Made by a program: the position numbers and the translations under genes. Positions 22,548-35,600 of a stretch of DNA of 64,000 nucleotides are shown here, piece after piece. Within the stretch, counting starts at the first letter, position 1. Every line of letters begins with the position of its first letter. The notes under the pieces were generated by a model, which was not told the DNA's origin, ran no database searches, and saw nothing but the letters and a program-made list of their open reading frames with translations. This DNA comes from Jaltomata sinuosa (Eukaryota > Streptophyta > Magnoliopsida > Solanales > Solanaceae). The DNA is taken from assembly GCA_003996215.1 (NCBI GenBank), contig QJPP01001412.1, forward strand, positions 248,001 through 312,000, given 5' to 3'.

Positions 22548-23968
22548 ATGGATCCCCCGTGGATCACCAAAGGAAGAGGAAGGAGAAGATCATCCCCCAA
22601 CTCGCAAGGGAGGTCATACTCCCAATATGCATAATCGGGATCGTTATACAGATCCTCGTCAAAACTCCATGTTATACAGAGAGAAAAAATGAGTTTGTTT
22701 GATGAGAAGATTTCTCAAAAGGATGGATCATTCATTAATCTAAAGGATATTCCTGAAAACAGTCTGTTATACGGACATTTGAAGGCTTATTTGGCCACTC
22801 AAAAGCAAGGAGATACCTTTGCTTCTATTGCTAAAGAGGATATTGATGATATCAAATCCTTCGAAAAGGTACCAAAGAGAGAGATTATATTTCTCTTAGA
22901 AAGTTCTGATATTCGGACGAACAATGAACCTTTGAAGATACTCCAAAGGTATTTAATAGATGATTTATACTACCCGGGTGAGTCATACAAAACACGAAAC
23001 TATTATGAATCTATTTTGATAAATACGGAAAGTGCTGAGTTCAACATTTCTTAGGATATCATACTAATGAGAAAGTTTATAACTTCTCAAAAATTATTAT
23101 TAAACGGATTATATCCGTCAAAGAATGGGGTATATCCACCATGAGAGAAAGACAGATAAGCCTTAACCAGTCCAGCATGAATTTCACTTATTGGGACTAT
23201 ATTCAGGCATTTGATAAAGTGCTTTATTATAATAATGATAAACAAAAGCATACTTGGTTTATAAAAGTATGTGCGAAGATATTCGCTGACCCAATTCCAA
23301 CCTGGTTTCTAAAATGGTGGTCATACCACGGTCCTACGGTCAAGATACTACCGTCTGAATTCCTAAAGTTATACAAGGAATGGGTGAAGATTTCGCCCGA
23401 TGTTAATAACCTCTACATGGCAGATCATATTTGCTATCCAGAGAAAATTGATCAAATCTATTTCTTTATCGAATTTTCTATTCCATGGATTCACAAATGG
23501 AGCCCCGAAGTAGGCCAAACTGAGGATCAAATCCCCTGCTTTTATAGGGCATTCTACAATAATTTTTGGGATAAATTGACAAAAATCAACCCCCAGACTA
23601 AAGTTATACACGGCCAATAGTTGATAGACTCCATTTCTAATAAAATCCAACTCTATATCAAGGCTCCTGGAAAAGAAGTCATGAAGCAACCTTCGGTGAA
23701 ACATATGGCTAGGAAGATTTCCTACCAAGAAAGGGACAAAGAGAAAATGATTAATGATTATTTCGAAGAAGTAAAAAGAAATCTTCTTCAAAATATATCA
23801 CAAATTAATAAATCAGATACTTCGATGAGAAGTGCGACAAGTGATGAAGAGGCGGTTGAAGAAGCTCAGCCGGCAAAAACAGACAAGATATTGTCAGCAT
23901 ATGAGGTCGAAGATGCAGAAGAATTTCTGCAACGGATGAAAGCCATAGATGAAAAATATGGCAAATGA
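22548..23968 (+). pseudogene. EPRV2 ORF downstream of RT (transactivator position, function unassigned)
   Basis: It starts with an Arg/Ser-rich segment from an ATG at 22548, loses frame near 22630, and continues at 22689-23054, 23141-23620 and, after a TAG at 23618-23620, 23621-23968. Motifs include YYPGESYKTRNYYESIL and a Trp-rich block (TWFLKWWSYHGPT). Proteins with these motifs are found beside RT in plant pararetrovirus integrants. The position corresponds to the transactivator/inclusion-body ORF of some genera, but I see nothing that proves this role. The C-terminus is acidic (EVEDAEEF). Confidence 0.6.
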
Positions 23969-23984
23969 TGAAAGACAAGACACC

Positions 23985-24211
23985 TAAACAGTAGATACAT
24001 TGTTTCAACAGAAGATATACTGTTACTCTACAATAGATACATTGTACAAGGACCCACATGAGATCCATTTTTTACTGTATAAAGATTCTTTATGTCTTAT
24101 TTTTTGTTATTTAAAGGGTCTTTCTCATAGTTGAAAGACATCAGAAAAAATTGTAAAGATTAGAAAAAACTTAGGAGCTCTCTTTGTAAAATCGAAAAAG
24201 AAAGCGTTTGC
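23985..24211 (+). promoter_or_regulatory. Probable pararetroviral promoter region (remnant)
   Basis: Non-coding DNA after the last viral ORF. A TATAAAG box at 24078-24084 is preceded by a direct repeat of a TAGATACATTGT motif (near 23991 and 24045). Caulimovirids keep one strong promoter in this intergenic interval. The region points towards the ABCD1 gene. The call is from position and the TATA box only. Confidence 0.45.
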
Positions 24212-24311
24212 GTGCATTATTTTGATAAATATAATATTTAAATAGATTACCTCATATTTCATATTACATAATATCATACACATTATGAATTTAAAAGATA
24301 AATCTATAAAT
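24212..24311. repeat. 100-bp direct repeat, right copy, at EPRV2 boundary
   Basis: Matches 17417-17516 with two visible differences. It lies immediately after the viral promoter-like region and some 170 bp before the probable ABCD1 leader exon. Confidence 0.9.
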
Positions 24312-24479
24312 AAAAACAAAATAAGATAAAAGATAAAACAGAATTGATATATACAATTTACACAATGGGAAAAAAATAATAATCATGGGATCGCACCAAA
24401 TGGAGTCCATAAAATAGGAGTTGTCGTGGTTAATTAACAAGACAATAGAATAAAAGGTAACAACCATCCAACCAAAGGT

Positions 24480-24562
24480 GTAACAAAGTGAGAAAAGCCA
24501 CCTCACTTTTTTCTCTCATCATCTTCATCATCATCTTCATCTAGCTACGCTTCTCCAATCTA
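24480..24562 (+). promoter_or_regulatory. Putative 5' leader exon of ABCD1 (boundaries approximate)
   Basis: A CT-rich leader-like stretch (CTCATCATCTTCATCATCAT repeats) ends in a strong splice donor, CTA|GTAAGTAT, at 24562/24563. The first coding exon at 28163 is preceded by a good acceptor (TTTGTTTTCAG) only two bases before the ATG, so a 5'UTR intron must exist. This is the best donor candidate I see. The transcription start is not determined. Confidence 0.4.
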
Positions 24563-27500
24563 GTAAGTATTTATTACTTGCACAATACTATTTCTATCCT
24601 TCAATTTTCTCACTCCCAACTATTCAGGAAGTTGTTGCAACTTTTCATATTTATTATTTATTTTTCTTATTAGGAAAAAAACTAGATATTTTTTTGTGTG
24701 TGTGTATAAAAAATTCTAGGGCTTGACCAGTTGATTCAAAATTCCGGTGGCTTTTTTTAGCGGTATTGCCTATCGTCAATTCAAGAGTTTTGCTTTCAGG
24801 TCATCCATTTCACTTGTTAATTTGTTACTCTTCTTTTCTCGATTCTCTATTTTGGATGTGGGTTTATCTTTTTATTTTAATATAATTTAATGTAGGTTAC
24901 TATTTATTTTCTTTAATGTAGAATGAGAATTCTTTTATGTATACTGAGTCCAGCATATTTCTGTATGTCTATTAGAGCTGTATAAATAAAGTTCTTGTCT
25001 GTTTTTGTTTTCCTTTGTTATAATTCTCCTTGTCCCGAAAATTTAGATTGTTTAACACAGGATTGCAAATTTTGTAGGATTTTCCTTTTAACTGTTTGGA
25101 GTTCACTCTTTTCGTGGAAGTTGATAGCAAATAAACAGTATGAGTAATGATCCTTATTTGAGATTCAAAGGAGGAATGTTTTAATAGGATCTTTGTTTTT
25201 GTCGAACGTTGTCAAAAATTTAATTAATGTGGTGCCTTGTTGATAATTTATTTGTTTGTTTCCTCGAAATTAATAAGTAATTTGTTGTTAGGTGAAAGTT
25301 TGTACCTTCATTTATTAATTAGTGCCTTCTTATAGCATCAAAGTTGTTACTAAGCATGGAAACTGCACATTGAACTTTTTTCAATTTCAACATTTCATTG
25401 ATCGTGCTAACAAGGATTGGGATAGGAGTTGATGGTGAAAGCTTAAAACATGTGAATTCTAGATTGTTCCCAAAGAGTTATGTACTTCTTGGCATCGAGA
25501 ATAATTTCAATAAAGGAGAGGCAAGAAGATTTTGAAACCACGTACTGTTGATTCACATCAATCTCTTTTTAGAATCGTAGACTGAGACTTGAGTTGTGTC
25601 AAGAATGAAACAAACAGCTGTTTTGTTCTATTCAACTAATTGAATTAAGTGGTATTTTCTTTAGATCTAACAAGTCTCAACAACCAGTATCACTGTCAGC
25701 TTCATGCCAGTTTAATCTCATCCTTTTTGTAATTTAAAATCTCAAAGTTGCTTTGCTTTTGCTGTGTAGCTGCATTTTGGTTTCGTTCTCAAATGTCAAC
25801 TCAAATATAGGGTATGATATTGTTTGGTCATTCTTGGATGATGATGCCAAGTATGATGGATGAATTATTGATAGGTTTCTAAGACCTACCCTATATGATG
25901 ATGTCAAGTATTGATGGGTGAATTATGGAGGAAAATAGTGCAGGACTGGGGGAATGATGTTGATCATCTTATCAGGAGCTGTTCACCTGAGCTTATCCAC
26001 TTAGGAATTGGATTGAATGTTTGGTCCTCACATGGGGCCAAGGCATGCACAAGATAAACAATTTACAAATATTAATTTGTCAATGTATGTGTGATCTGAA
26101 AACTATGAATTGTGATCAAGTTGGTATGATCTTGGTATTAATTGATCCACTACTTCAGTGTTCCATGTTTGGACTCCCATGTTCTCTATGTTATTTTCTG
26201 TGTGAATCAAATCATTCGACTAAATCAAGTTTTTTAATTTACAAGTACAGCTGTTGCTTTGAGACTGTGAACTCTGCTAGAGACGTTTTGGGCCACATTA
26301 CTTATGGTGGCTTGTGCAATGAGCTGAAGTTCATCAGCAAATCCACTTTAAAGAAGTATGTTTTTGTACCGATTTCTTTATTTGATGGGGCTTGGGTAGA
26401 TTTTTCGCCACTTCCAAAGGTAGCTTTCTATCACCATCTTTGAGTGATTTTTTTTCCTGCAGCGCATCAATGTGTACAACTGGCGAATTGAACCATTTTT
26501 GTAATTATGAATAAAGTTCCATATAGATTTCAGTTACATGATCAGGACTTTGATTACCTTGGAAATACATGCATCTTGTCATGTTTTCATTTGTCTGATC
26601 CATATAAGGTCACGATTGACACTGTCCAATGCTAAGCAGATTGAGAAGAAGATAACTAATGAAAAGTTCAAAAGTTACTATAGAAGACCGAATGAGTCCC
26701 AGTAACTAGTCCATTAATTAGAAATCACCTGTGAGTATATTTATGATAAGTTACCTGTGCGTATAGTGTCTATGCTAAAGTGAACTTGGCTCCAGATATT
26801 GAAAGGGGGGTGAAATTCATTAGTAAAGACAAACAAACCAGTGGACGAGCTGCTGGGAAAGGGAGATCCAACAGATCAGAGAACAGAGAGTAAAGATAAG
26901 CGAGAAAAGAAAGAATCAAGACAGAACTGAACAATCTATGTGCTATTGAGCTAGCAATGAAATGGAAAAGAATAGAGTAAAAGTAGGATACTGGCGGCTA
27001 CTTTATGTAATTCTAATTATATTAGATTCTGATTTCTGACTTTAACCTTCCATTGGCTCATGATGCTTTCAAAACAATCTCCGTACTCCCTAACCATTGT
27101 TGCAGAAATTTGAACACTGATCCTCTTTTATATATAGGTAGCCACATTAAGAAAAGCCAAACACCAGTAAAACCCATAATTTTGAAACTTCATTTGGTAG
27201 TTAAAGAGTAAGATTGGATATAATACTTTTCCATTTGGATTATTACAGCTCAATGAATCACCACATACTCTAGAAGCAATGGATGGTTTAGTGAGCTAAT
27301 GTATATGATATGCTTTTCTATTTTCCTTTCTGTATAGGACAATTGGGCTGAAATTGTTGCTTTTTTTGCCAGTGTACTTGTTAATACTTGTTTAGGTTAT
27401 AATTGTCAAGGTTGGAGTCACCTATGTTGAAAATATAGGTAAATAAAATCCTTTATTCTGTTTATTTTAAAATAATGCTGTCGCGGGTAGCTTTTCTGAT

Positions 27501-28162
27501 TTAAGTAATCGAAAGCCATGTCCTGATCTGTAAGGCTTGATATGTCAGCCACCTTGGTACAGTATGATACTCATGAATGTCAAAAAGCAAGTAAATGTAA
27601 TGTTGCTCAGTAATAACCAGCCAATAAGAGGATGCTGGATATCAAAACATGCAAATTTCTGTATTTGGTGAACTTTGGATTATACTTTGCATCTCTTTTG
27701 CTTTCTTATCTTCTTCTTCCCCTCCACCCTCTTAGAATTTTTCTAGGGGGTTGGGAGAGATGTTGGAAGAATTAGTGAATAGGTCTTTCTTTTGGTAGGA
27801 AAGATTAACTATTAGTAAATAGGTGTATCTTTTGGTAGGAAAGATTAAGTATCAATGAATAGGTGTTAGTATTAGTAAATAGGTGTATCTTTTGGTAGGA
27901 AAGATTAAGTATTAATGAATAGGTGTTAAACTTATTGTGCTCCTTGATATGCTATTAATTTCATGCCGTGGTGGTTTCATATCTAGTTTTCCTGTATAAT
28001 GACAATGGTATGCTGAAACGGTGATATTATTCACTTTTCCTTCTGTTGTTCTTGAAGTTCATATTTTCTTCATGTCCCACATTACTAATGTCAAGCACTA
28101 TTCCTACAGATATCAAGAATTTTAGCTGCTAAAATCTGTTGGTTTGGAAGGTTTGTTTTCAG
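24563..28162 (+). other. Probable 5'UTR intron of ABCD1 (~3.6 kb), no gene seen
   Basis: T-rich, intron-like DNA with no supported coding region. A 140-codon open frame at 26021-26443 has no recognised domain and is not called. A 60-bp minisatellite occurs at 27771-27930. Intron ends are GTAAGT at 24563 and TTTTCAG at 28162. Long 5'UTR introns are common in plant genes. Confidence 0.4.
27771..27930. repeat. 60-bp tandem repeat (2.7 copies)
   Basis: Units at 27811-27870 and 27871-27930 are nearly identical (core TCTTTTGGTAGGAAAGATTA), preceded by a partial unit 27771-27810. It lies about 230 bp before the first coding exon. Confidence 0.85.
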
Positions 28163-28164
28163 AC

Positions 28165-29670
28165 ATGCCTTCTCTTCAGCTTCTGCAGTTGACTGAACAT
28201 GGGCGAGGCCTTCTGGCATCTAAAAGGTATACAATATTTTCTCCATTTTGTGCTGCTAGTTCATATCTTTTTTCTTGTGTCAATGCATGTCTAGTTTGAA
28301 ATACCAAAAATAATAGCCAAAGAGAAGAACGATACCAGAAATTTCTGAGACTGGTGCATTGTTCTATCTCTTTTTCGTTTGATAAGTAATAAAACTTTAC
28401 CTTCCCAAAACAGGTTTACATAATAGAACTCTACAAGCAAAGTTCCTTCCAACAAAGTTCATCTTGTGATCCAACAAATAAAGAGCTATAGTATAAGAGT
28501 TTTAACAAAAGGGATATATAATCAGGTTCAGTACGATGTAGAATGCAAAACGTTGTCGTTAACTAGAGATTACCTTCTCTTTGCAGAAAATATATCTGAT
28601 TGATTATGGTAGTTTATTAGTATTACATATATTTCTGAAGCAAGATCTCCTAGGCATGCTTTCGTTGGGAGAGAGTGTTTTGGCATAGTTCAAGAACAGA
28701 AAGTCCTGATCTTCTTATATGCTTTTGTTGGTAGAGAGTTTTTGGCAGAGTTCAAGACAGAAAGTCCTGATCTTCCTATCTGCTGTGGATCAAACTCCAA
28801 TAGAATGAACCAATGTTTTAGAAGGCAAAAGTGCAAGTCCAGATGAAGGACTTTTGTTGTTTATAGTAACCCGTGGTTTAAAGAAATAAAAATGAGGATA
28901 GAGGAAGCATTCAGGAAAGGAGAAAAAACATTCTCTAAAAGGAGTCACTTATGCACATTTAATGTTTTATTAATGGAACGAGAGATACTATAAATTTAAA
29001 GTTAAGACATTCTAGAGTGCCTAAAAAGTGAAAAGAACAAACTACAAGAGTTAGAAGGATCTACAAGAGATATATCTATCACTAAAATTAATGAACAGAA
29101 GAGTCCATCTTGAAAATGATGAGGATTTAAGTGAATGTATGTTACTAGACAGAAAGGGTGAGAATGTACGTTGGCTATGTGTAGTTCAATTTGAAGTTTT
29201 AACTTAACCTATTTCTGGTTTTTCACTTTTTTGTGCTTGAAACCATACCTCTGAACTTCAAGTCAACATCATGTTCATATATTCTTGCATGCATCAATAT
29301 CATCCAACAGTTTTATGAAAACTTTGCATCAATCAATCAATTCCTTTGCCCCTACCTGCAATAGCATCTCAAAATGTTATTCTTAATTTACAGGAAAGCT
29401 CTGCTGCTTACGACGGGTATAATTGTTGCTGGTGGAACAGCTGCGGCCTACATGCAGTCACGGAGAACCTGTAAGGGGCATGATTCTACGCAGTGCAATG
29501 GAGTGAATGATGTGACAGAGCCAAATAAGCAGACCGGAAAGGGTAATAATGTGAAGAAAAGCAGGCAAAAGAAAGGAGGTTTGAAGTCCGTAAAAGTTTT
29601 AGCAGCCATTCTGCTATCTCGAATGGGCAGAATGGGTACAAGAGATCTGTTGGCTCTGGTAGCCACAGTG
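28165..29670 (+). CDS. ABCD1: ABCD1 exons 1-2: N-terminus, first membrane segment
   Basis: Exon 1 starts MPSLQLLQLTEHGRGLL, very close to the start of Arabidopsis ABCD1, which decides the ATG at 28165. Exon 2 (residues ~21-113) has a hydrophobic segment (LLLTTGIIVAGGTAAAY) and then a basic, variable stretch (KKSRQKKGG). It ends in LLALVATV, the start of the conserved transmembrane domain. In ABCD proteins this N-terminal zone contains peroxisome-targeting and PEX19-binding information. Confidence 0.9.
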
Positions 29671-32600
29671 GTGAGATTCTTTACTCAAAGCATATACTTC
29701 ATGTCTAACTTAAAGCATATATGTTACTGTTCAACTGCTCCTAGGATCTGATAATTTTGGAGTATGTAGAAATGTGTAGGTATGCTGTAGTTTCCAGTGG
29801 AGAGAAAGACATAGCATTGAGACTTATCAAAAAGGAAAACATAAGAAAAAGCTCGACCATTTTAAAGATTTCACAAGTTAATAGCATGTGCAGATACTAC
29901 TGCTGGATTTTGGTATTTTTGCTTTAGAGGTTTGGTTTTGGTTTCAGAGGGATCTTGGATTGTGAAATCATGAACATCTGGCCTCTTTTTCTTGCCTATA
30001 ATTTGCATTTTGGTCCAAAGGTGAAAGTTGGGACAGAAGTTATCAGAGTTGTCTTTGTACAATGCTAATTTCGTGCAAATGTGCTTGGTGCATTTCTATT
30101 CAAGCTGCTTCTTATATAGGATTTAAGATCTGAAAATTGAAGTTAAGTGAGCTGAGTTGTAAAGAGGCTTAAATTTACAACATACCAACTGAATAATGGT
30201 GGTGTTACTCGCTTGGTCATTTGAATACAGCAATCGAGATCAGACAATTGAATTGACTTCTAAAGAGCGCTTGATGTTTACCGCTTTCCATTTATTTCTT
30301 TGTTTTCCGTGTGTAGGCATGTTTAAATTTACTTAAATAAGTTCATTTTCTTATATTTGGCTGGCATGCAATCTTTGTGGATTATTCCACCTACCCTTTC
30401 TCGTATATATTGACTCTTTTTAATAAGTAATAAGAAAGTATTATTGACCTTATCAAAAAGAAAGTATTATTGACCTTATCAAAAAGAAAGTATTTATTGA
30501 TGTAAATGAACTAAGGAAATGCTGTGGCAAAAATACATCCAAAAGAGTACTTCACAATGTGTATAAAGAACTAAGAAAATCTTAAAAATTGACTCTCTTA
30601 AGACATACTGATCTTTTAGCATCTGAAAAGTGTACATGGTTGGCTTGCATTTTCTTTTAGTGCATCTTATCAAATAATGTATACCTTGGAGCAAAATCGC
30701 AACTTTGTCTAACAAAATTGGTAATAGCTGTCGAGGAAGCTGGTGAAACTGGTTTCAGTCGAGAAACTTCTACTTAAAGAGAAACTTTAATGGAGAGGGG
30801 AACATTGATGTGAAATTGTGGGCAAGAGTGGTTGGATCATATATATAGTTGTGCATTAATTTTTATGTATGTTTTTATATGAGGGCATATGGATTCAAGT
30901 ATTGAACAGTTTATTTGTGTCTTAAGATGAATTGCATGGGTCTAAACATTTATCTTGTGATCTTCCTGATAAAAAAAGAACATTTATCCTGTGATCTTGG
31001 GAAGGATATATTTCCACAGTGGTGAAGAGATTGACAGAGATTTTGCCTCAGGTATCCTGAAATATGCATATTATTAACTCATATAAAAACAACTTGATTT
31101 TATAGAAGGAATCATTATTTGCACATGGAACGACCTGCACTTGAAATTCAACGTGAGCTTGGAAAGCTGAACGTTTGTTATCCTTGGTTAGAAGTTGAGG
31201 ATGTTCTATTGTCAAATCTCAAGTTTCTCAGCGCAAATGTGTGTTTCATGTTTTTTTCAATTGCAATTAAAGGTGGCAAATTGAGTTGTTTCTGTCATTG
31301 CATGTGAAATTGAGTGTTTTGGTGGTCATAACATGTGGACAACCACAAATGCTGTTATGCAGGGTTCTACAAGAATCACTGCAAAGTGGGATGTTATAAG
31401 CGTTCCCAGTAAAAAGCTGTTCAATATTTTTCCTATTAGGCAAGGCTTGCATTGCCAGTAACCAAAACTGTTGTTTTTGCTTTGTTCGCAGGTGTTACGA
31501 ACTGCTGTAAGCAACAGATTGGCAAAAGTGCAGGGGTTTCTTTTTCGTGCTGCCTTCCTCCGGCGTGTGCCAATGTTTTTCCGCCTCATACTTGAAAATA
31601 TTTTGTTGTGTTTCCTCCAGTCAGCCTTGCACTCGACCTCTAAATATATAACTGGGACCTTGAGTTTACGCTTCCGGAATATTTTAACAAGGCTTATTCA
31701 TGCACAATATTTTCAGGTAGAGATTAACTCGTGACATCTTCCGACAACATTTTTTTTGTGGATCATGTTGGTCTTTGGGTCACCGAGATGCAGGGGCGGC
31801 TCAAGCATATTAGTGGCCTAAGGCGAAAATTAAACGGAGGCCTTAAATTTTTAAGTTTTTTTTTTTTTTTTTTAATAACGTCTACTTTTTAAATTTCTTG
31901 AGATGCAAAGTTGTTAATTATTTTTTATAATTCTCCTAATAAATCTTTTTCAATTAATAATATATATAACCAATGCATTTAATCTTTCTTGAGACATAAT
32001 ACAAAATAAAAAAAATTATTTTTTCTACAAATTGTATTTAATATTTTTCTTATAAAAAGCCTATAATCTATTATTGCTAAAAAAAATGAGGCCCCTCAAA
32101 TTTGGGGGCCTAAGGCGGCCGCCTTTTTCTCGAAGGGGTAGAGCCGCCCCTGCCGAGATGCGTTATATCATTTAAAATGAGATTGTGCCAGAGCAGCTTA
32201 GAGAGAAACCCTAATTTATACATCACAATTAAGTATACTTTTTCCTAGGTAGCCTTTCTAGAGCAGGAAAGATAGCATTGCACAGTTTGTAGTCAAAATC
32301 ACCTTGATGGCTTCCTATTGCCACATGTATAATTGCACAATGTTCTTACAAAATTTTCAGGAATTTGGTTTGCCAAACACTTGTAATGGTGTGTCCAGAT
32401 AGGAACTAAGTAATGGAAGTTTGTCTACCATCATAGTTTAACAAATCTTTGTGATGTGTATTAGGATATGGTGTACTATAAACTGTCCCATGTTGACGGC
32501 CGGATAACAAATCCAGAACAGAGAATTGCAAGTGACGTACCCAGGTTCTCTTCAGAGCTGAGTGATCTTGTACAAGAGGATCTCATAGCTGTCACTGACG

Positions 32601-35600
32601 GGCTTCTATATACTTGGCGCCTGTGTTCATATGCAAGTCCGAAGTATCTTTTCTGGATTTTGGTAATTATTTTGTTATATTATCTTCAACATTTAACTTG
32701 TAATGGTTGAGCTCTTCAAATGCCTATTTATGTTTACTTTCTAGTTCTCGCTCCAAAATTTCAATCCGAACTCTTTTGTCTAGTGGGTTCTCTTATTTGA
32801 TGTTATTTTCCAGGCCTATGTTCTGGGTGCAGGACTTACGATTAGAAATTTCTCACCTCCATTTGGGAAACTAATGTCAAAAGAACAGCAACTGGAAGGG
32901 GAATACAGACAGCTTCACTCACGATTAAGGACCCATGCAGAAAGCATAGCATTTTATGGTGGTGAAACCAGAGAAGATTTCTACATTCAACAGAAGTTTA
33001 AGACTCTAGTTCGGCATATGAAGGCCGTTCTTCATGAGCACTGGTGGTTTGGGATGATTCAGGATTTCCTGCACAAGTATCTTGGTGCTACAGTTGCTGT
33101 TGTCCTGATTATTGAGCCCTTCTTCTCTGGCAATTTGAGACCTGATGCATCTACAATGGGACGAGCGGAGATGTTGAGTAACTTGAGATATCACACCAGT
33201 GTCATAATATCCTTATTCCAGGCATTGGGAACCCTTGCAATAAGTTCAAGACGACTCAATCGTCTAAGGTATTGCTTTATTGCCTTTACAATGAAGGATC
33301 AGTATACCTTGCACATGCTCCTCATTAGATTTAGCCTGGCTTTAGATAATCGCTTTCTGCATCTGTTGCTATTGTACTGTTTCAGCCACAATGTAAGTTC
33401 CGCGAGATTATCTATAGGAGGCTGATGGTTCTGTGTCTTTCTTGAACTTAACAGTGGTTACAGAACCAGGCAAGGCATGGGTATAACCCAGTAAAATAAA
33501 GGCAGAACAAGAGGGAAATGACTAAGATAAACTTTCCAGCTCTTTTATTACTCAGCTGTGCTAGATTGATAACATGGAATAGATTTTTTTTTTGGATAAG
33601 GGCAACTTTGGATAAGATAAACATTCCTTGGATGATGAATTTTTTGTGATAACATGGAGTATATAAGAAGTGAAACTCTTATCAGCAATAAACTGAACAA
33701 CAGATCAATGAAAGAATTTGCTAGATTTGTTTCCAACGATTCGATGGAGATTTACTAGCATATCAATTTGTGAATACTATCTCTTGGCTGCAAATCTTTG
33801 TAGTAATCACTAGAAGATACTAATTTTGCTTCATTATTTTTGTTAAGAAAATTGACCTTGGTGCTTGAATCAACCCAAATACTAGTTAAAAGGGTGGGAT
33901 TCCAAAGCTAATAAGAAGACTATAGCCTATAACTTATCCCATGCGGGACTATGGCAGCTCTTCCTCTCCCGTCCATGCCTAAGATTGTACATTTGGAGAA
34001 TGAAGTAATATCCTATATTGGGTGGGCTTACATAAGGGATGGGTTTAACTCTACCCAAAAAACTAGCTAAGTGGTGAGGACCGTAGAAGATCTTATACGG
34101 GTCTACAGTTCATACATTTAAATATGTTAGATTGTAACAGGTTTGATCTATATATGACACATAATCATATTAGCATACTAGAGTTGTACTACACATTTTC
34201 ACTTGCATTTCTACTGTATACTTGAGATATTCCAGTTGCATTTTCTAAATCGGTTTTGGCACTTGCAGTGGCTATGCAGATCGTATTCATGAGCTCATGG
34301 TTATTTCTAGAGATTTAGGTGGACGTAATGCCTCTTCCATACAATCTAACAGTAGTAGTAATTATGTCACTGAGGCAAATTACATTAAGTTCGATGGGGT
34401 TAAGGTGATAAATCATCTGTTTTTTGTGATTTTACCACCATCCATATTTGGGTTCTGATCCTAGATCTTTGGTGCTTTCAGGTTGTTACTCCAACTGGTA
34501 ATGTGTTGGTAGAGGACTTGAGCCTAAGGGTTGAATCAGGGTCTAATCTTTTGATAACAGGTAGATTAATGTTTTTTTTATGTTTTCTTTTGATTGACTT
34601 AACTTTGTCTTTTGAGCAATGGTGCTTTTGATTCAGTTGTGTCAGATTTACTAAAGGTTCTCATGTAGTCATTAGGTTGTGTTCCGAAATATCCTCAAGT
34701 ATGTTGCTCGGACTCTCCAAAAATGTTGCCACGCCTGTGTCAGATCCTCCAAAAACACACTACTTTTGAAGGACCCGACACGCGCCCGTCGATATTTTTG
34801 AAGAGTCCGAGCAATATTCCTTAACTGTTGTTAGAAGTGGAGCGTCAATTATCTGCTTAGTGAGGAAATAGAAGTGGTGGGAGACACAGCCCCATGGCTA
34901 TTGGGAAAGATGTAGATCGAGCGCCCCATAGACCTTAGATACTTAAGTCCTTCTCAGAAAGTCAAAGTAAGGGCGAATGTTATCCATTCCTCCAGTCATC
35001 TTTTCAACTAGTCTGAATATGGACAGTAATTCCATGAGTTTCAAGCAAATTGATGGTGAACACACATGAATATGGTGAAAGCATGGAATAGATGGGACAA
35101 GATCAGGTAGATAAGTGATGATACAAAAATCAAGTAATAGAAATGGTTGATTCCTTGAAATTACTATTAAATAACCTTCAACTAGATTGTCAAGAAGGGA
35201 GGGAGAGATCAAGTAACTGATGCAAATTACTCCTAGCTAACAAGTAAAAGGACTTGGTACTAACTAATAGCATTCAAATACAAGATTAGTCCAAGGGAGA
35301 AACATGAATTGAACTCATGCATCGAATACTTACTAGAAGAATCAAGATGAGGTTCAAGAGAAGAGGTGAAGGTCAATTCCATAAAGGGGATCTCTCACAA
35401 CAGAATTCTGCATCAAAACATCATAAACTAAACTCCAAACTAAAAGACTTCCTGTTTCTACGTAAAGCTAATGGGCTTGGTCTAAAATACAAAGTAAAGA
35501 TCCTAAATAACTAGGTTGGCCATGTGGGCCATGTGGGATGGACTGTGGCTCACAAGTGATTCGGTCATGAGAATGATATTTCCGGAAGTCCAAATGCTAG

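Larger units (their letters stand above)
17517..24211 (+). mobile_element. Endogenous pararetrovirus EPRV2 (Caulimoviridae), ~6.7 kb linear fragment
   Basis: Order on the plus strand: C-terminal movement protein, capsid with zinc knuckle, protease, reverse transcriptase/RNase H, a further ORF, then a non-coding promoter-like region. This is most of a circular caulimovirid genome. The N-terminal movement protein and the leader with the tRNA-Met primer site are missing. Every ORF is broken by at least one stop or frameshift. The fragment sits exactly between 100-bp direct repeats (17417-17516, 24212-24311). Confidence 0.88.

Noticed and set aside
17517..24211. A functional, releasable virus copy
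   Set aside because: The movement protein start and leader are missing and every reading frame is interrupted; it is a fossil fragment.
17417..24311. LTRs of a retrotransposon as explanation for the 100-bp repeats
   Set aside because: The repeats lack TG...CA ends, a primer-binding site and a polypurine tract, and the internal genes are pararetroviral.
26021..26443. 140-codon open frame in the leader intron
   Set aside because: No domain, Cys-rich composition typical of AT/GT-rich intron DNA, and no splice or promoter context of its own.
33865..34095. Possible second TRIM in ABCD1 intron 5 (GGGTGGGATT...GGGTTTAACTCTACCC)
   Set aside because: It has TRIM-like strings, but I could not find paired ends, a primer site or target duplication.
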